From positions 620,001 through 684,000 of the forward strand of contig NZ_JAAAKZ010000002.1 in assembly GCF_009905605.1 (NCBI RefSeq): a stretch of 64,000 nucleotides of DNA, written 5' to 3'. Positions within the stretch are counted from its first letter, which is position 1; every line of letters begins with the position of its first letter. The position numbers and the translations under genes are program-made. The notes below the pieces were generated by a model. It was not told the origin of the DNA and made no database searches. It worked only from the letters and a program-made list of their open reading frames with translations. Source of the stretch: Runella sp. CRIBMP. GTDB lineage: Bacteria; Bacteroidota; Bacteroidia; Cytophagales; Spirosomataceae. Below are positions 52,806 to 63,033 of this stretch, in pieces.

Positions 52806-53540
52806 ATGAAATTAAAAGTACAAAAAACCACCCTTGCTACCATTAAGCCTTTTCGTTCTTTATTTCTTCAAGAAAACAATTTTCAAATCAGATACAACGC
52901 CTGTCACGAACGGGGGTGGACGGATTCGTACCGGTTTACGCTCGGGCAGCACACCGTTGGCTACGGCTCGCTCAAAGGCCAAGAGATTCCAGATAGAGAC
53001 ACCATTTTTGAGTTTTACCTCATCCCCGCTTATCGTAAATACGCTGCCGCATTTTTGGAAGAATTAATAAAAATTTCCAAGGCTGTCTACCTTGAATATC
53101 AGAGCAATGATGCCCTACTTAGCTCAATGGCATACGAGTTTGCACGGGATATTAATGCACAAGCCATCCTTTTTGAAGATCATTTTGTGACCGACATCCA
53201 ACCTCCAGAAGTGCAGTTTCGCCTTCGCAGGGATGACGACCCGCACGTGGAATGTTCGGGAACATACGTGTTGGAATTTGAACAAAAAGTGGTAGCTACG
53301 GGCGGAATCATGCTGCACTATAATGTTCCTTTTGCCGATGTATTTATGGAAGTCTCAGAAAATCAGCGAGAAAAAGGGCTAGGAAGTTATCTGATTCAAG
53401 AATTGAAAAGAGAGTGTTATCAACAGGGAAGAGTGCCAGCGGCTCGTTGCGCCCTTACCAACAAGGCGTCAAAAGCGGCGCTGCTTAAAGCGGGTTTTAA
53501 AGTAGCAGGATTTATGCTTTTAGGAACCGTCAAAAATTAA
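52806..53540 (+). CDS. GNAT-family N-acetyltransferase
   Basis: The protein has 244 residues. The C-terminal half has the acetyl-CoA-binding region NQREKGLGSYLIQELKRECY and ARCALTNKASKAALLKAGFK. The N-terminal half (about 1-125) is a less conserved GNAT-like domain. ATG 52806 is chosen because a longer frame would cross the promoter and antisense the acyltransferase start. Its stop overlaps the convergent AraC-type gene by 4 bp. Confidence 0.82.
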   Translation: MKLKVQKTTLATIKPFRSLFLQENNFQIRYNACHERGWTDSYRFTLGQHTVGYGSLKGQEIPDRDTIFEFYLIPAYRKYAAAFLEELIKISKAVYLEYQSNDALLSSMAYEFARDINAQAILFEDHFVTDIQPPEVQFRLRRDDDPHVECSGTYVLEFEQKVVATGGIMLHYNVPFADVFMEVSENQREKGLGSYLIQELKRECYQQGRVPAARCALTNKASKAALLKAGFKVAGFMLLGTVKN

Positions 53541-54694
53541 TTATTTGCCCGAAACTGAGCGGGTGTTTTGCCCGTAATGCGCTTAAACGCCGTATGAAAG
53601 GCCGACGTAGAATTGTACCCGACGCGCTCGGCAATCTCGTCGATTTTGAGGTGAGAAAGTGCTTTGTCGGCCAATAGCATTTTGGCCTCCTCAACACGAT
53701 AAGTAGCCATCAAATCAAAAAAGGATTGATTAAGCCGGTCGTTGAGCACCTGAGATAGATGATGCTGCGAAACCGAGAGGCGTTGGGCAAGTTTAGGAAG
53801 GGTGATGTCATTTTCGAGGTAGGGTTTTTCTTCCTTTAGGTAGGCTTGCAGTTTTTGCAAAATTGCCCCCCCATAATCATCAGAAAGAGAGGACTTTTCG
53901 TACTTTTTTTTGATTTCAGCGCCCGCAGATTCTACCTTGAACAGCACCGAATGATTGATCAATAAATAACTCGTGAGGTAAATGTAAAAAGTGGTTAAAC
54001 TCCCCAGAATATAATCCCCTAAATCTTGTTTAAAGTTGAGTTTTACCACCACAAAAACAATCGGGAACAAGAAAATAAGCAGGTTAAAGTTCCGTAGTTG
54101 GGTCAAAGGCACGACTCGGTGAAGGGTAAAAAAAGGAATGTCGTTTTTTTTAAAAGCCCCGTAAATTTCTTTTAACGACAGCATCATATAAACAGCCATA
54201 CTCACCAATGTCAAATCATTGACGTGGTCGCGCAAATATAGCGGATCTTCGGGAAGCCAAAATGTAAACGTGCGATAAGGCAACTCGGGGTGCCACGCGC
54301 TGATGTAAGAATTATATTTATAATCAAACGACTGAAACTGCCAAAACACCGAATAAACGCACCAAAACACAAAGGGAATCAAGTGCCAGCGCCAACCTTT
54401 GGGCAAGTGCCCGTGCAGGCGGGTATATCCGAAAAAGTAAGGCAAAAGCGCCAGCAGGAAGTTGGTTGGCTCGGCAAAATTATCCGCCCAGAGAAATTGA
54501 AATTGATAATTAGAATAGCACAAAAACACTTCAAGAATCGCCGCCGAAAAAGCCAACATTGTCCAGCCCATCATTCGATTTGAGACGGTCTTGGCGCGGG
54601 TTCCAGTCAGAAAAAGTCCTCCCAGCAAGACGCCCTGCACAACGCCTAATAAAATCACAATGGCAAAAAAATCAATGCGAATAGGCACAGGCAT
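53537..54694 (-). CDS. Membrane-bound AraC-type regulator (seven-helix N-terminus)
   Basis: The protein has 385 residues. Seven hydrophobic helices fill about residues 8-250, followed by a cytoplasmic AraC-type double HTH with LPKLAQRLSVSQHHLSQVLN and EIAERVGYNSTSAFHTAFKR, ending TPAQFRA. The N-terminal membrane part is probably a sensor. This layout is frequent in Bacteroidota and unlike the three soluble AraC paralogues elsewhere in the window. A hairpin separates it from pgi upstream. Confidence 0.87.
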   Translation of the reverse strand: MPVPIRIDFFAIVILLGVVQGVLLGGLFLTGTRAKTVSNRMMGWTMLAFSAAILEVFLCYSNYQFQFLWADNFAEPTNFLLALLPYFFGYTRLHGHLPKGWRWHLIPFVFWCVYSVFWQFQSFDYKYNSYISAWHPELPYRTFTFWLPEDPLYLRDHVNDLTLVSMAVYMMLSLKEIYGAFKKNDIPFFTLHRVVPLTQLRNFNLLIFLFPIVFVVVKLNFKQDLGDYILGSLTTFYIYLTSYLLINHSVLFKVESAGAEIKKKYEKSSLSDDYGGAILQKLQAYLKEEKPYLENDITLPKLAQRLSVSQHHLSQVLNDRLNQSFFDLMATYRVEEAKMLLADKALSHLKIDEIAERVGYNSTSAFHTAFKRITGKTPAQFRANN

Positions 54695-54718
54695 GAGTGC
54701 AGAGGTATTAGGGATAGA

Positions 54719-54750
54719 AACAGAAAAACCGCATGGGCGATTTTTCTGTT
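54719..54750 (-). terminator. Hairpin terminator after pgi
   Basis: A 10-bp perfect stem (54719-54728 with 54741-54750, arm AACAGAAAAA) is extended by three GC pairs inside around the loop ATGG. It lies 48 bp after the pgi stop on the minus strand, with no long U run. Confidence 0.5.
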
Positions 54751-54797
54751 CAACATTTTTCGGTTTTTCGGTTAAAGACCTTTTCGGTTTATCAACG

Positions 54798-56462
<1,665 letters not shown>

Positions 56463-56473
56463 TTATGAATATG

Positions 56474-56481
56474 CAAAAGTA
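56474..56481 (-). promoter_or_regulatory. Putative -7 element of pgi
   Basis: Minus-strand TACTTTTG matches TAnnTTTG and lies 26 nt upstream of the pgi ATG at 56447. Confidence 0.5.
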
Positions 56482-56589
56482 GGATTTTCGACGGCTTCCC
56501 GCACATTTTGGTCATATAAAGTGTGTTTTGGAATAAAATCCGTTGATTTCCCAAGTTGTCGAGAGCAATTTCTCAGGATAGGTTGCCTG

Positions 56590-56675
56590 TGGGGGCGGTT
56601 AAAATAGTTCTCCCATGAGGGCAGTTTTTTAAAATAGTTCTTCTGTGCAGGCGGTTTCGCAAAACCGCTTTTTTT
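56590..56675 (+). repeat. Imperfect tandem repeats ending in a terminator-like hairpin
   Basis: Blocks of the form GGCGGTTAAAATAGTTCTCC and GGCAGTTTTTTAAAATAGTT recur three times from about 56596, about 26-30 bp apart. The last copy forms a hairpin GCGGTTT/AAACCGC (56651-56657 with 56662-56668) followed by seven T on the plus strand (56669-56675). No plus-strand gene ends here. Confidence 0.5.
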
Positions 56676-56713
56676 ATAGTAAAAAACGATTTTAAATATA
56701 AATTTTTCTTTTA

Positions 56714-56721
56714 TATATTTG
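56714..56721 (+). promoter_or_regulatory. Putative -7 element of the TlpA-like gene
   Basis: TATATTTG matches TAnnTTTG and lies 15 bp before the ATG at 56737, giving a very short leader. The element overlaps the TTG at 56719, which therefore cannot be the start. Confidence 0.5.
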
Positions 56722-56736
56722 AAAAAACAGACTACT

Positions 56737-58149
56737 ATGAAGCCATTTTTGATATTCCTCTTTATTCTATTCGCTATTAAGATTCAAGCCCAAAACGTGT
56801 TCATTAGGGGCAAAATAACGAATCCAGTTTCGCAGACCGTTGAAATTATGATTTTCCCCTATGCACAAAAAAGCATTTCGGAGACGCTTCTTCTTAATGA
56901 AAAAAATGAATTTGAATTCAAAGCAACATTAACAGACATTGCTTATGTAACGCTGACGTTTGATAAAAACCGCCCCATTAGCCAAGGAGGTCGATTACAA
57001 TGGTATATTTTGGAGCCCAATGACACCATTTCAATGGCGTTTGATGCCAAATATTTTTGGAGAACTATGCGTTATACGGGCAATGCCGCTCCCAAGTTTG
57101 AGTACTACAAAGAAGATGTGATAACCACAAACCTGCAAAAAGACTGGGAAACTACCGCCAAAACAAAACTTGCAAAATCAAAAACTGGCTTTTACCAATA
57201 CCTGGTTGAAATAGAAAGATTAAAACTCAAACTCTTAGAAAAGTACAAATCAAAAGTAACAACTCAATTTTATACCATTTGTAAAGCCGATATAAAATCA
57301 GATATTTCCAAAAAAACAGTGCGAGCGGTATATCAGGAAGCCCAAAAACGGAAAGTTGACGTTACCCCTCAACTTATACCAGCCGCGTTTCGGGCCGCTT
57401 TGACCAGCATGGCATCGCCACAAGATAGTATAACAGCTAAGTCGATGGGATATCCATTTACAGTAATGTATCTTTTTATGCTTAATCACCCTATCCAAGG
57501 CGTTGAATTTGGAGACCATAACGCTTATTTTAAAGCCACAAAATCGAAGTTTCATGCCGCTTTTGCCGAAACATTGAGCAGCGAACTCTTAGAGGAAGAG
57601 ATTGCATTCAAAGGCAGCAAAGAAGAGGTCTTAAAACAGGTTATTGAATTTGAAAAGGAGTACCCCAACAGTCGTTTTTTAGCCCGAATCAAAAATCGTC
57701 TTATTGAAAAAGAAGCATTTCTTCCAGGAAAACCTGCGTTTGCATTTACACTCCCCGATACCGCAGCGAAAAATGTGCAATTGGCTGATTTTAAGGGGAA
57801 AATCGTATATCTTGATTTTTGGGCCAGTTGGTGTGGGCCTTGCCTCGCTGAGATGAAACCTTCTTTAAAAATCAAGAAACATTTTAAAGGTCACAACGAA
57901 ATCGTATTCCTGTATATTTCAACGGATAAGAACGAAGCCGACTGGAAAAAAGCCATTGCAAAGTATCAAATAACGGGCCTACACGTCAGAGATAATCAGA
58001 ATGTATCGAATAACTTTGGAGTCAGTGGCATTCCTTCAACTTTCATTATTGACCGCAACGGGAATTTTCAGGCCATTCACCCCCCTAAACCCAGCGAAAA
58101 CAACGGCAAAGACTTAATAAAAGTCCTAGAATCAGCATTGTCTAAGTAA
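56737..58149 (+). CDS. TlpA-family thioredoxin-like protein with N-terminal DUF4369-type domain
   Basis: The protein has 470 residues. A signal peptide (IKIQAQN) is followed by a DUF4369-like beta domain (NVFIRGKITNPVSQTVEIM, about 20-110), a helical linker, and a C-terminal thioredoxin-like domain with the active site WASWCGPCLAEMK and the cis-Pro loop VSGIPSTFIIDRNG. It is a periplasmic thiol-disulfide enzyme of the ResA/TlpA kind, a type highly expanded in Bacteroidota. Confidence 0.9.
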   Translation: MKPFLIFLFILFAIKIQAQNVFIRGKITNPVSQTVEIMIFPYAQKSISETLLLNEKNEFEFKATLTDIAYVTLTFDKNRPISQGGRLQWYILEPNDTISMAFDAKYFWRTMRYTGNAAPKFEYYKEDVITTNLQKDWETTAKTKLAKSKTGFYQYLVEIERLKLKLLEKYKSKVTTQFYTICKADIKSDISKKTVRAVYQEAQKRKVDVTPQLIPAAFRAALTSMASPQDSITAKSMGYPFTVMYLFMLNHPIQGVEFGDHNAYFKATKSKFHAAFAETLSSELLEEEIAFKGSKEEVLKQVIEFEKEYPNSRFLARIKNRLIEKEAFLPGKPAFAFTLPDTAAKNVQLADFKGKIVYLDFWASWCGPCLAEMKPSLKIKKHFKGHNEIVFLYISTDKNEADWKKAIAKYQITGLHVRDNQNVSNNFGVSGIPSTFIIDRNGNFQAIHPPKPSENNGKDLIKVLESALSK

Positions 58150-58237
58150 CAAAGCTGCCTTTTTGCAGTTACATTTACATGTAATTAAAGTCGGTAAGGG
58201 TTCGCCCTTGTTCACTTTACTAAATTTTGTCAGAACC

Positions 58238-58951
58238 ATGCTCACTTCGTTCCTCACTGCCGAATGGCGCAAATTGGCAATGGTCAATTATACCGTCTCC
58301 CCCGATTTGCTGCAACCTTTCGTCCCCAAAAATACCGAACTTGATTTGTTTGAAGGCCAATGTTTTGTGAGTTTGATTGGCTTCTTATTCGATAAAGTGA
58401 GCCTTTTGGGCGTTCCTATACCCTTTCATACCACCTTTGAAGAAGTTAATTTGCGGTTTTACGTCAAACACCGCACAAAAGAGGGGCAATGGAAACGGGG
58501 CGTTACGTTTGTGAAGGAAATTGTTCCAAAATACGCTGTCAGTTGGGTAGCCAACGCCGTTTATCACGAGCCTTATGTCACTCTGCCCATGCGTCACGAA
58601 TGGCAAACCACCAATGAACAACTAAGGGTAAGTTACGAATGGAAACAAAAACAATGGAACCGTCTGGAACTTCTCGCCGACGCTACGTCCATTCCGCTTG
58701 CGGCAGGAAGTTTGGAAGAATTTATCACCGAGCATTATTGGGGATACACAAAATATAACAACTTCACCACATACGAGTACGGCGTTGAGCATCCGCGTTG
58801 GGAAGTCTATCCCGTCAAGACCCATATTGTAGATGTGAACTTTGAGGCAGTATACGGACCCAACTTTGGGTTTTTGTCCCATCAATCTCCCCATTCTGCG
58901 CTGTTAGCCGAAGGCTCAGCCATTGTAGTAAAGTCAGCCCAAAAACTGTAA
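58238..58951 (+). CDS. DUF2071 (YqjF-like) family protein
   Basis: The protein has 237 residues. Signature segments are FLTAEWRKLAMVNYTVSPDL, FVSLIGFLFDKVSLLGVPIP, and FEEVNLRFYVKHR near the N-terminus, and HPRWEVYPVKTHIVDVNFE near the end. The family is of unknown function and resembles acetoacetate decarboxylase folds. ATG 58238 is chosen; the frame extends 25 codons further but that part lacks family likeness. Confidence 0.85.
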   Translation: MLTSFLTAEWRKLAMVNYTVSPDLLQPFVPKNTELDLFEGQCFVSLIGFLFDKVSLLGVPIPFHTTFEEVNLRFYVKHRTKEGQWKRGVTFVKEIVPKYAVSWVANAVYHEPYVTLPMRHEWQTTNEQLRVSYEWKQKQWNRLELLADATSIPLAAGSLEEFITEHYWGYTKYNNFTTYEYGVEHPRWEVYPVKTHIVDVNFEAVYGPNFGFLSHQSPHSALLAEGSAIVVKSAQKL

Positions 58952-58969
58952 CTATTTGACTTATACCTA

Positions 58970-59134
58970 CTAGTCCACTTTAGGGCATTTTTTGCAGTGC
59001 TTACCCTTCTTTTTGTAGGCTTTGCAGCATTTTTTCAGGTCGCAGGCAAACGCACAGCCTATGAATGAGTTCTTCGTAAAAAACTTTTCTTCGGTTTCAA
59101 CAAGTGAGCAAGCAGATACTTCTGAGAGGTTCAT
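58970..59134 (-). CDS. Small Cys/Lys-rich protein (54 residues)
   Basis: An ATG at 59134 opens 54 codons ending in TAG at 58970. The N-terminal part (MNLSEVSACSLVETEEKFFT) is ordinary. The C-terminal half is Cys- and Lys-rich: IGCAFACDLKKCCKAYKKKG, then KHCKKCPKVD, with eight Cys in all. It resembles small Bacteroidota proteins ending in a KxCKKCP motif and could bind a metal or a nucleic acid. No signal peptide is present. It is convergent with the DUF2071 gene. Function unknown. Confidence 0.65.
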   Translation of the reverse strand: MNLSEVSACSLVETEEKFFTKNSFIGCAFACDLKKCCKAYKKKGKHCKKCPKVD

Positions 59135-59355
59135 TGTGGTTTTGATGTTTCTAATACTAACGCAAAAGTAGTTTATTTAGATTAAATACAAACAAGAAAA
59201 TTATCATTTTTTTCTCACATACATCAGTTTTGGTTCAAAATTAGCGAGAAAGATGCCTTTTAAAATGACAAAAATCATCAAAAAATGGGCTTAAAGCTGT
59301 TTTTTATGCGCATCTCTACCGTTCTTTGTAAAACGCAAAATCACCTATAAAACTC
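59135..59355. other. AT-rich divergent spacer
   Basis: The spacer lies between the small Cys-rich gene and the PD40 protein gene. It is strongly AT-rich; I find no further gene and no clean TAnnTTTG element. Confidence 0.45.
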
Positions 59356-60408
59356 ATGAGAATCAACTATTTATTCATCGCTTTTTTGCTTATATCTGTA
59401 CAAACTTTCGCGCAGTCGGGGGAAGAGAAACACCTCAAAAACGTAAAACAACTCACATTTGGCGGCGACAACGCCGAAGCTTATTTTAGCTTCAACGACC
59501 AATTCGTCAGCTTTCAATCCAACAACCCCAAGTGGGGCTTACAGTGCGACCAGATTTTTTATTTGGACGTCAACAAAGGCTTAACTAATCCCGACGAGCG
59601 CCCGACATTCATCAGTACAGGCAAGGGACGCACCACTTGCTCGTATTTCATGCCGGGCGACAAACACATTCTTTTTGCCAGTACGCACGTCGGCAACGAT
59701 TCTTGCCCGCCTCCCGCCAAAGCCTACCTCAACAAGTATTTGTGGGCCATTTATGACACTTATGACATTTTCGTATCCGACCTTAATGGCAAGATTGTAA
59801 AGCAATTGACCACCGAAAAAGGCTACGATGCAGAAGCCACGATTTCACCCAAGGGCGACAAAATCGTGTTTACATCCACCCGCGACGGCGACCTTGACCT
59901 CTACATCATGGACATTGATGGCAAAAATGTAAAACGCATCACCCATCAATTGGGCTACGATGGCGGTGCTTTTTTCTCACCCGACGGCAAAAAATTGGTA
60001 TTTCGCGCCTCACGTCCAAAAACCGAAGAAGAAGTAGCCGAATATAAAAAATTGCTTTCGTTGGGCTTGGTTGCCCCCACTGATATGGAAATTTATACCT
60101 GCAACGTTGACGGCACCGATTTACGCCAAATCACTACGTTGGGCAAGGCCAACTGGGCACCGTATTTTACACCTAAGGGCGACAAAATTATATTTTCGTC
60201 AAATCATCACTCACAGCGCGGGTATGATTTTCAATTATATATCATTAATCTTGACGGAACAGGGTTGGAACGAGTGACCAACAACAGCATTTTCAACGCT
60301 TTCCCGATGTTTTCACACGACGGTAAAAAGCTCATTTTCAGTTCTAACCGCAATAACACACCCGGCTCTCGCGATACAAATTTGTACATTGCCGATTGGG
60401 TTGACTAG
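59356..60408 (+). CDS. Secreted TolB-like PD40 beta-propeller protein
   Basis: The protein has 350 residues. A signal peptide (VQTFAQ/S) is followed by PD40/WD40-like repeats: ATISPKGDKIVFTSTRDGD, AFFSPDGKKLVFRAS, APYFTPKGDKIIFSSN and MFSHDGKKLIFSSNRNN. They build a propeller as in TolB or dipeptidyl-peptidase relatives. No catalytic domain follows, so it likely binds a ligand or protein in the periplasm. Confidence 0.88.
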   Translation: MRINYLFIAFLLISVQTFAQSGEEKHLKNVKQLTFGGDNAEAYFSFNDQFVSFQSNNPKWGLQCDQIFYLDVNKGLTNPDERPTFISTGKGRTTCSYFMPGDKHILFASTHVGNDSCPPPAKAYLNKYLWAIYDTYDIFVSDLNGKIVKQLTTEKGYDAEATISPKGDKIVFTSTRDGDLDLYIMDIDGKNVKRITHQLGYDGGAFFSPDGKKLVFRASRPKTEEEVAEYKKLLSLGLVAPTDMEIYTCNVDGTDLRQITTLGKANWAPYFTPKGDKIIFSSNHHSQRGYDFQLYIINLDGTGLERVTNNSIFNAFPMFSHDGKKLIFSSNRNNTPGSRDTNLYIADWVD

Positions 60409-60415
60409 GCATAAT

Positions 60416-60464
60416 TACCCGTCAGAAGGTTGGATAAAACAGTAGCAAAACCGTCTGACGGGTA
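60416..60464 (+). terminator. Strong hairpin between the PD40 and VOC genes
   Basis: A perfect 11-bp stem (60416-60426 with 60454-60464, arm TACCCGTCAGA) is extended by GGTT/AACC after one mismatch. The loop is 17 nt. No U run follows. It begins 8 bp after the propeller stop and ends 24 bp before the VOC gene. Confidence 0.5.
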
Positions 60465-60488
60465 GCAAAACATACACTTTTTATACCG

Positions 60489-60884
60489 ATGAAAACTTCA
60501 AAAGCAGTACTCAAGAATGTATGGCCTTACCAAAACGATGCCATGAAACTGCCAGTGGAAAATCTGGAAACCGCGATTCCCTATTACGAAACCCTCATGG
60601 GATTTAAGGTTGTGTCACGTCAAAATCAACCCTTTAAGAGTGCTACGCTGGTAAGAGATACCATCCAAATCGGCCTTGCCGAAAATGGAGGTGACCCCAC
60701 GCAGGACGGTTGTTTCTTTGAAGTAGACGACGTCGAAGCTATTTTTGAAGAGCTGAAGGCCAACGGTTATGAAAAAGAAGAGGCTGATTTTCAAGTTCAG
60801 AAATACGGGGTCAGCTACAAAGTTTTTTTTGTCGTTGCACCCGACGGGTTATGTTACTGTTTCGGCCAAAAAATTGACCTGTAA
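60489..60884 (+). CDS. VOC-superfamily (glyoxalase/bleomycin-resistance-like) protein
   Basis: The protein has 131 residues with a single VOC module: PVENLETAIPYYETLMGFKV, IQIGLAENGGDPTQDGCFFE and YKVFFVVAPDGLCYCFGQ. The fold usually needs two modules, so it should dimerise. The substrate is unknown. An internal Met (KLPVENL, 18 codons on) is an alternative start. Confidence 0.82.
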   Translation: MKTSKAVLKNVWPYQNDAMKLPVENLETAIPYYETLMGFKVVSRQNQPFKSATLVRDTIQIGLAENGGDPTQDGCFFEVDDVEAIFEELKANGYEKEEADFQVQKYGVSYKVFFVVAPDGLCYCFGQKIDL

Positions 60885-60927
60885 TTAACAAAATGGTCTA
60901 AGCCATAAATTTTTCTTGGGGCTTGAT

Positions 60928-61722
60928 TTACTTCAAACAAAGCGCTTTCAAATCTTCAACATCACCCAAAAAAACGTTGTAATCGACTGGGCCACGAATA
61001 CCGTCGGTGTAGCCACTTTTGGAATGTTGCCAAAAGTGAATGACAGCATCGTCGTAACGATTGAGGGTCCAGCCCGAATAATCAGCAATCCAGAGTGGAT
61101 AGCCCACAAAGTTTTCTTTGATATAGCGGCGATAAAAATCGGCGTTGGTGTAGATGATTGGCCGCACACCGTAGTAATTTTCGGCCAAAGTAAGCCAAGT
61201 TTTTAGATTCGCAATGACCTGTTCGCGAGATAACGCATTAGTTCCCAACTCAAAATCCAGCACTGGAGGCAAGTCTCCTTTTTTGAGTTTGACCGAGCGT
61301 TTGAAATTCTCAAACTGCGATTCGGGCGTTCGCCAAGGGATATAAAAATGGTAAGCTCCACGATACAGTCCTACGCCGTCTGCCTGCTTCCAGTTATTTT
61401 TAAAGTCTTTGTCGGTCAACGAAGCACCTTCCGTGGCTTTTATAAAAACAAACTGCAGACGTAATTCTTCAAAACGCATCTGTCGTAGTTCTGGCCAATT
61501 GATGCGTCCGTTGTGTTTAGAAACGTCAATTCCGTGGATGGAATATTTAAACGGCAACCGAATCCCTATTTTTGAAACGTGCCGCCATTCGTTGGTATTC
61601 AGACGATTAACGTACCAAATACCTCCTCCTACAAGTAACACAAGTGCCACAATAGCCACCCAACCGATCGGAGGCAATGCACGTTTTTTAGGCGAAGATG
61701 GGGTGGATACTCGACGCGCCAT
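60928..61722 (-). CDS. Membrane-anchored GH25 lysozyme
   Basis: The protein has 264 residues. A basic N-terminus and one helix (about 18-37) anchor the enzyme in the inner membrane. The GH25 barrel follows: SIHGIDVSKHNGRINWPEL (catalytic Asp region), FVFIKATEGASLTDKDF, LPPVLDFELGT (catalytic Glu region), PIIYTNADFYRRY and YPLWIADYSG. It cleaves muramidic bonds of peptidoglycan. It follows the unknown membrane-protein gene at 61749 on the same strand, 26 bp apart. Confidence 0.92.
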   Translation of the reverse strand: MARRVSTPSSPKKRALPPIGWVAIVALVLLVGGGIWYVNRLNTNEWRHVSKIGIRLPFKYSIHGIDVSKHNGRINWPELRQMRFEELRLQFVFIKATEGASLTDKDFKNNWKQADGVGLYRGAYHFYIPWRTPESQFENFKRSVKLKKGDLPPVLDFELGTNALSREQVIANLKTWLTLAENYYGVRPIIYTNADFYRRYIKENFVGYPLWIADYSGWTLNRYDDAVIHFWQHSKSGYTDGIRGPVDYNVFLGDVEDLKALCLK

Positions 61723-61748
61723 ACACAGGCAAATTTTAGAAGAAAATA

Positions 61749-62267
61749 TCAGTCTTTAACTGGAATAGCCGCTACCTCTGCATCTGGATTATTGAGTTTT
61801 GACTCGTCCAAGGTTGACAAAGGAACTTCATTAAAAACCCGATTTCGGGTGGGAAGTTGGGTCAGGAAGACCATCACAAGTGCGCCCGCAACTCCAAAAT
61901 GCAGCAGCTCTCCCGTAATAAAATAAGCGACCAATGAAAAAAAAGTTGCCCCTTCAAAAAAGGCATATTTAAAAATCAGGGCACTCTGATATTTGCGAAG
62001 CTTATCCGACAATAAATCATTAATTCTTAACGCTTTAATCGTTTTTTTTGCCAATAATATTCCCACCAGTGGAAGTATAACCGCCGCACAAGGCACCAAA
62101 TAACCAAATAATTGCCCGAGTGTCACTTCATTGGGCATTGACTTCGATTGGGTACTGCGTAAAAAGAAAAAAACGGTTCCTGTCCCTACCTGCGCCACCA
62201 ACATAACACCATACACAAGCAATAAAAGTTTAAAGTATTGCTTACTCGTCAGGATTTTTTGATCCAT
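61749..62267 (-). CDS. Four-helix membrane protein of unknown function
   Basis: The protein has 172 residues and about four helices (for example YLVPCAAVILPLVGILLAKK and LHFGVAGALVMVFLTQLP). Residues near the C-terminus carry LPTRNRVFNEVPLSTLDE. No family is recognised. ATG 62267 (MDQKILTSKQ) is chosen as the first in-frame ATG consistent with the helix layout. It is probably transcribed with the GH25 gene. Confidence 0.65.
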   Translation of the reverse strand: MDQKILTSKQYFKLLLLVYGVMLVAQVGTGTVFFFLRSTQSKSMPNEVTLGQLFGYLVPCAAVILPLVGILLAKKTIKALRINDLLSDKLRKYQSALIFKYAFFEGATFFSLVAYFITGELLHFGVAGALVMVFLTQLPTRNRVFNEVPLSTLDESKLNNPDAEVAAIPVKD

Positions 62268-62337
62268 AAAAAAACAATTTTGGGCCGCAAAATAATGATT
62301 TTTACGCAAAAACAGGTTTTCAATTTTTTAAATGGGG

Positions 62338-62940
62338 CTAGCCCTCGGGCTTCCAACGCCATAAATAACGGCAAGCCATGGTTCGATATGGGCGCCAGTT
62401 TTCAGCAATTGCATGAAGTTGCTTATGCAATACACGGCCCGTTTCGGTCAAATTATACGCCCGCACCATCTTCTGCCGAATCACCAAATCATCGACGGGG
62501 AATACATCGGGGCGGTCCATTACAAACATCAACAACATTTCCACTGTCCAACGCCCAACACCCTTAATCGGCGTGAGATAAGCCACGATTTCATCGTCGT
62601 TTAGGAGGTTAAGATGCTGGTAATCAACACCTTTTTCAGTAGCAAAAACTGCGACATTTTGCAGATAGTTGATTTTTTGAAACGAAAGGCCCGCGCTGCG
62701 CAGCTCTTCGTTTGATTTTTGCAGTAGCAATTCGGGATGCGGATACAAATCCTCAAACAGCGCCCTAAAACGGGCAAAGATAGAGTCTGCGGCCTTGACC
62801 GAAATTTGTTGCGAGACAATGCTTTCCAGCAACGCTAGGTAAACATCGTTGTTCCAATCCGTTTTTTTGAACGTAGGTGTAGATTCAATAATGGTGGCCA
62901 ATGTGGCATCTTTTGATGCGAGGTAAGATTCAGGAAGCAT
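62338..62940 (-). CDS. DNA-3-methyladenine glycosylase II (AlkA-like, HhH-GPD)
   Basis: The protein has 200 residues. The helix-hairpin-helix GVGRWTVEMLLMF and the catalytic Asp region FPVDDLVIRQ match the AlkA group of base-excision glycosylases that remove alkylated purines. An N-terminal AlkA extension is absent, as in the short bacterial type. ATG 62940 is chosen; the frame upstream is unlike the family. Confidence 0.9.
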   Translation of the reverse strand: MLPESYLASKDATLATIIESTPTFKKTDWNNDVYLALLESIVSQQISVKAADSIFARFRALFEDLYPHPELLLQKSNEELRSAGLSFQKINYLQNVAVFATEKGVDYQHLNLLNDDEIVAYLTPIKGVGRWTVEMLLMFVMDRPDVFPVDDLVIRQKMVRAYNLTETGRVLHKQLHAIAENWRPYRTMACRYLWRWKPEG

Positions 62941-63033
62941 TGAAAAGGCTGTTTTTTTTGCGAAAGTTACAAAAAAACGGGCAGCCTTTCGGCCGCCCAT
63001 TGTACAGGTAATAAAAAAACAAACAGGGAATGA

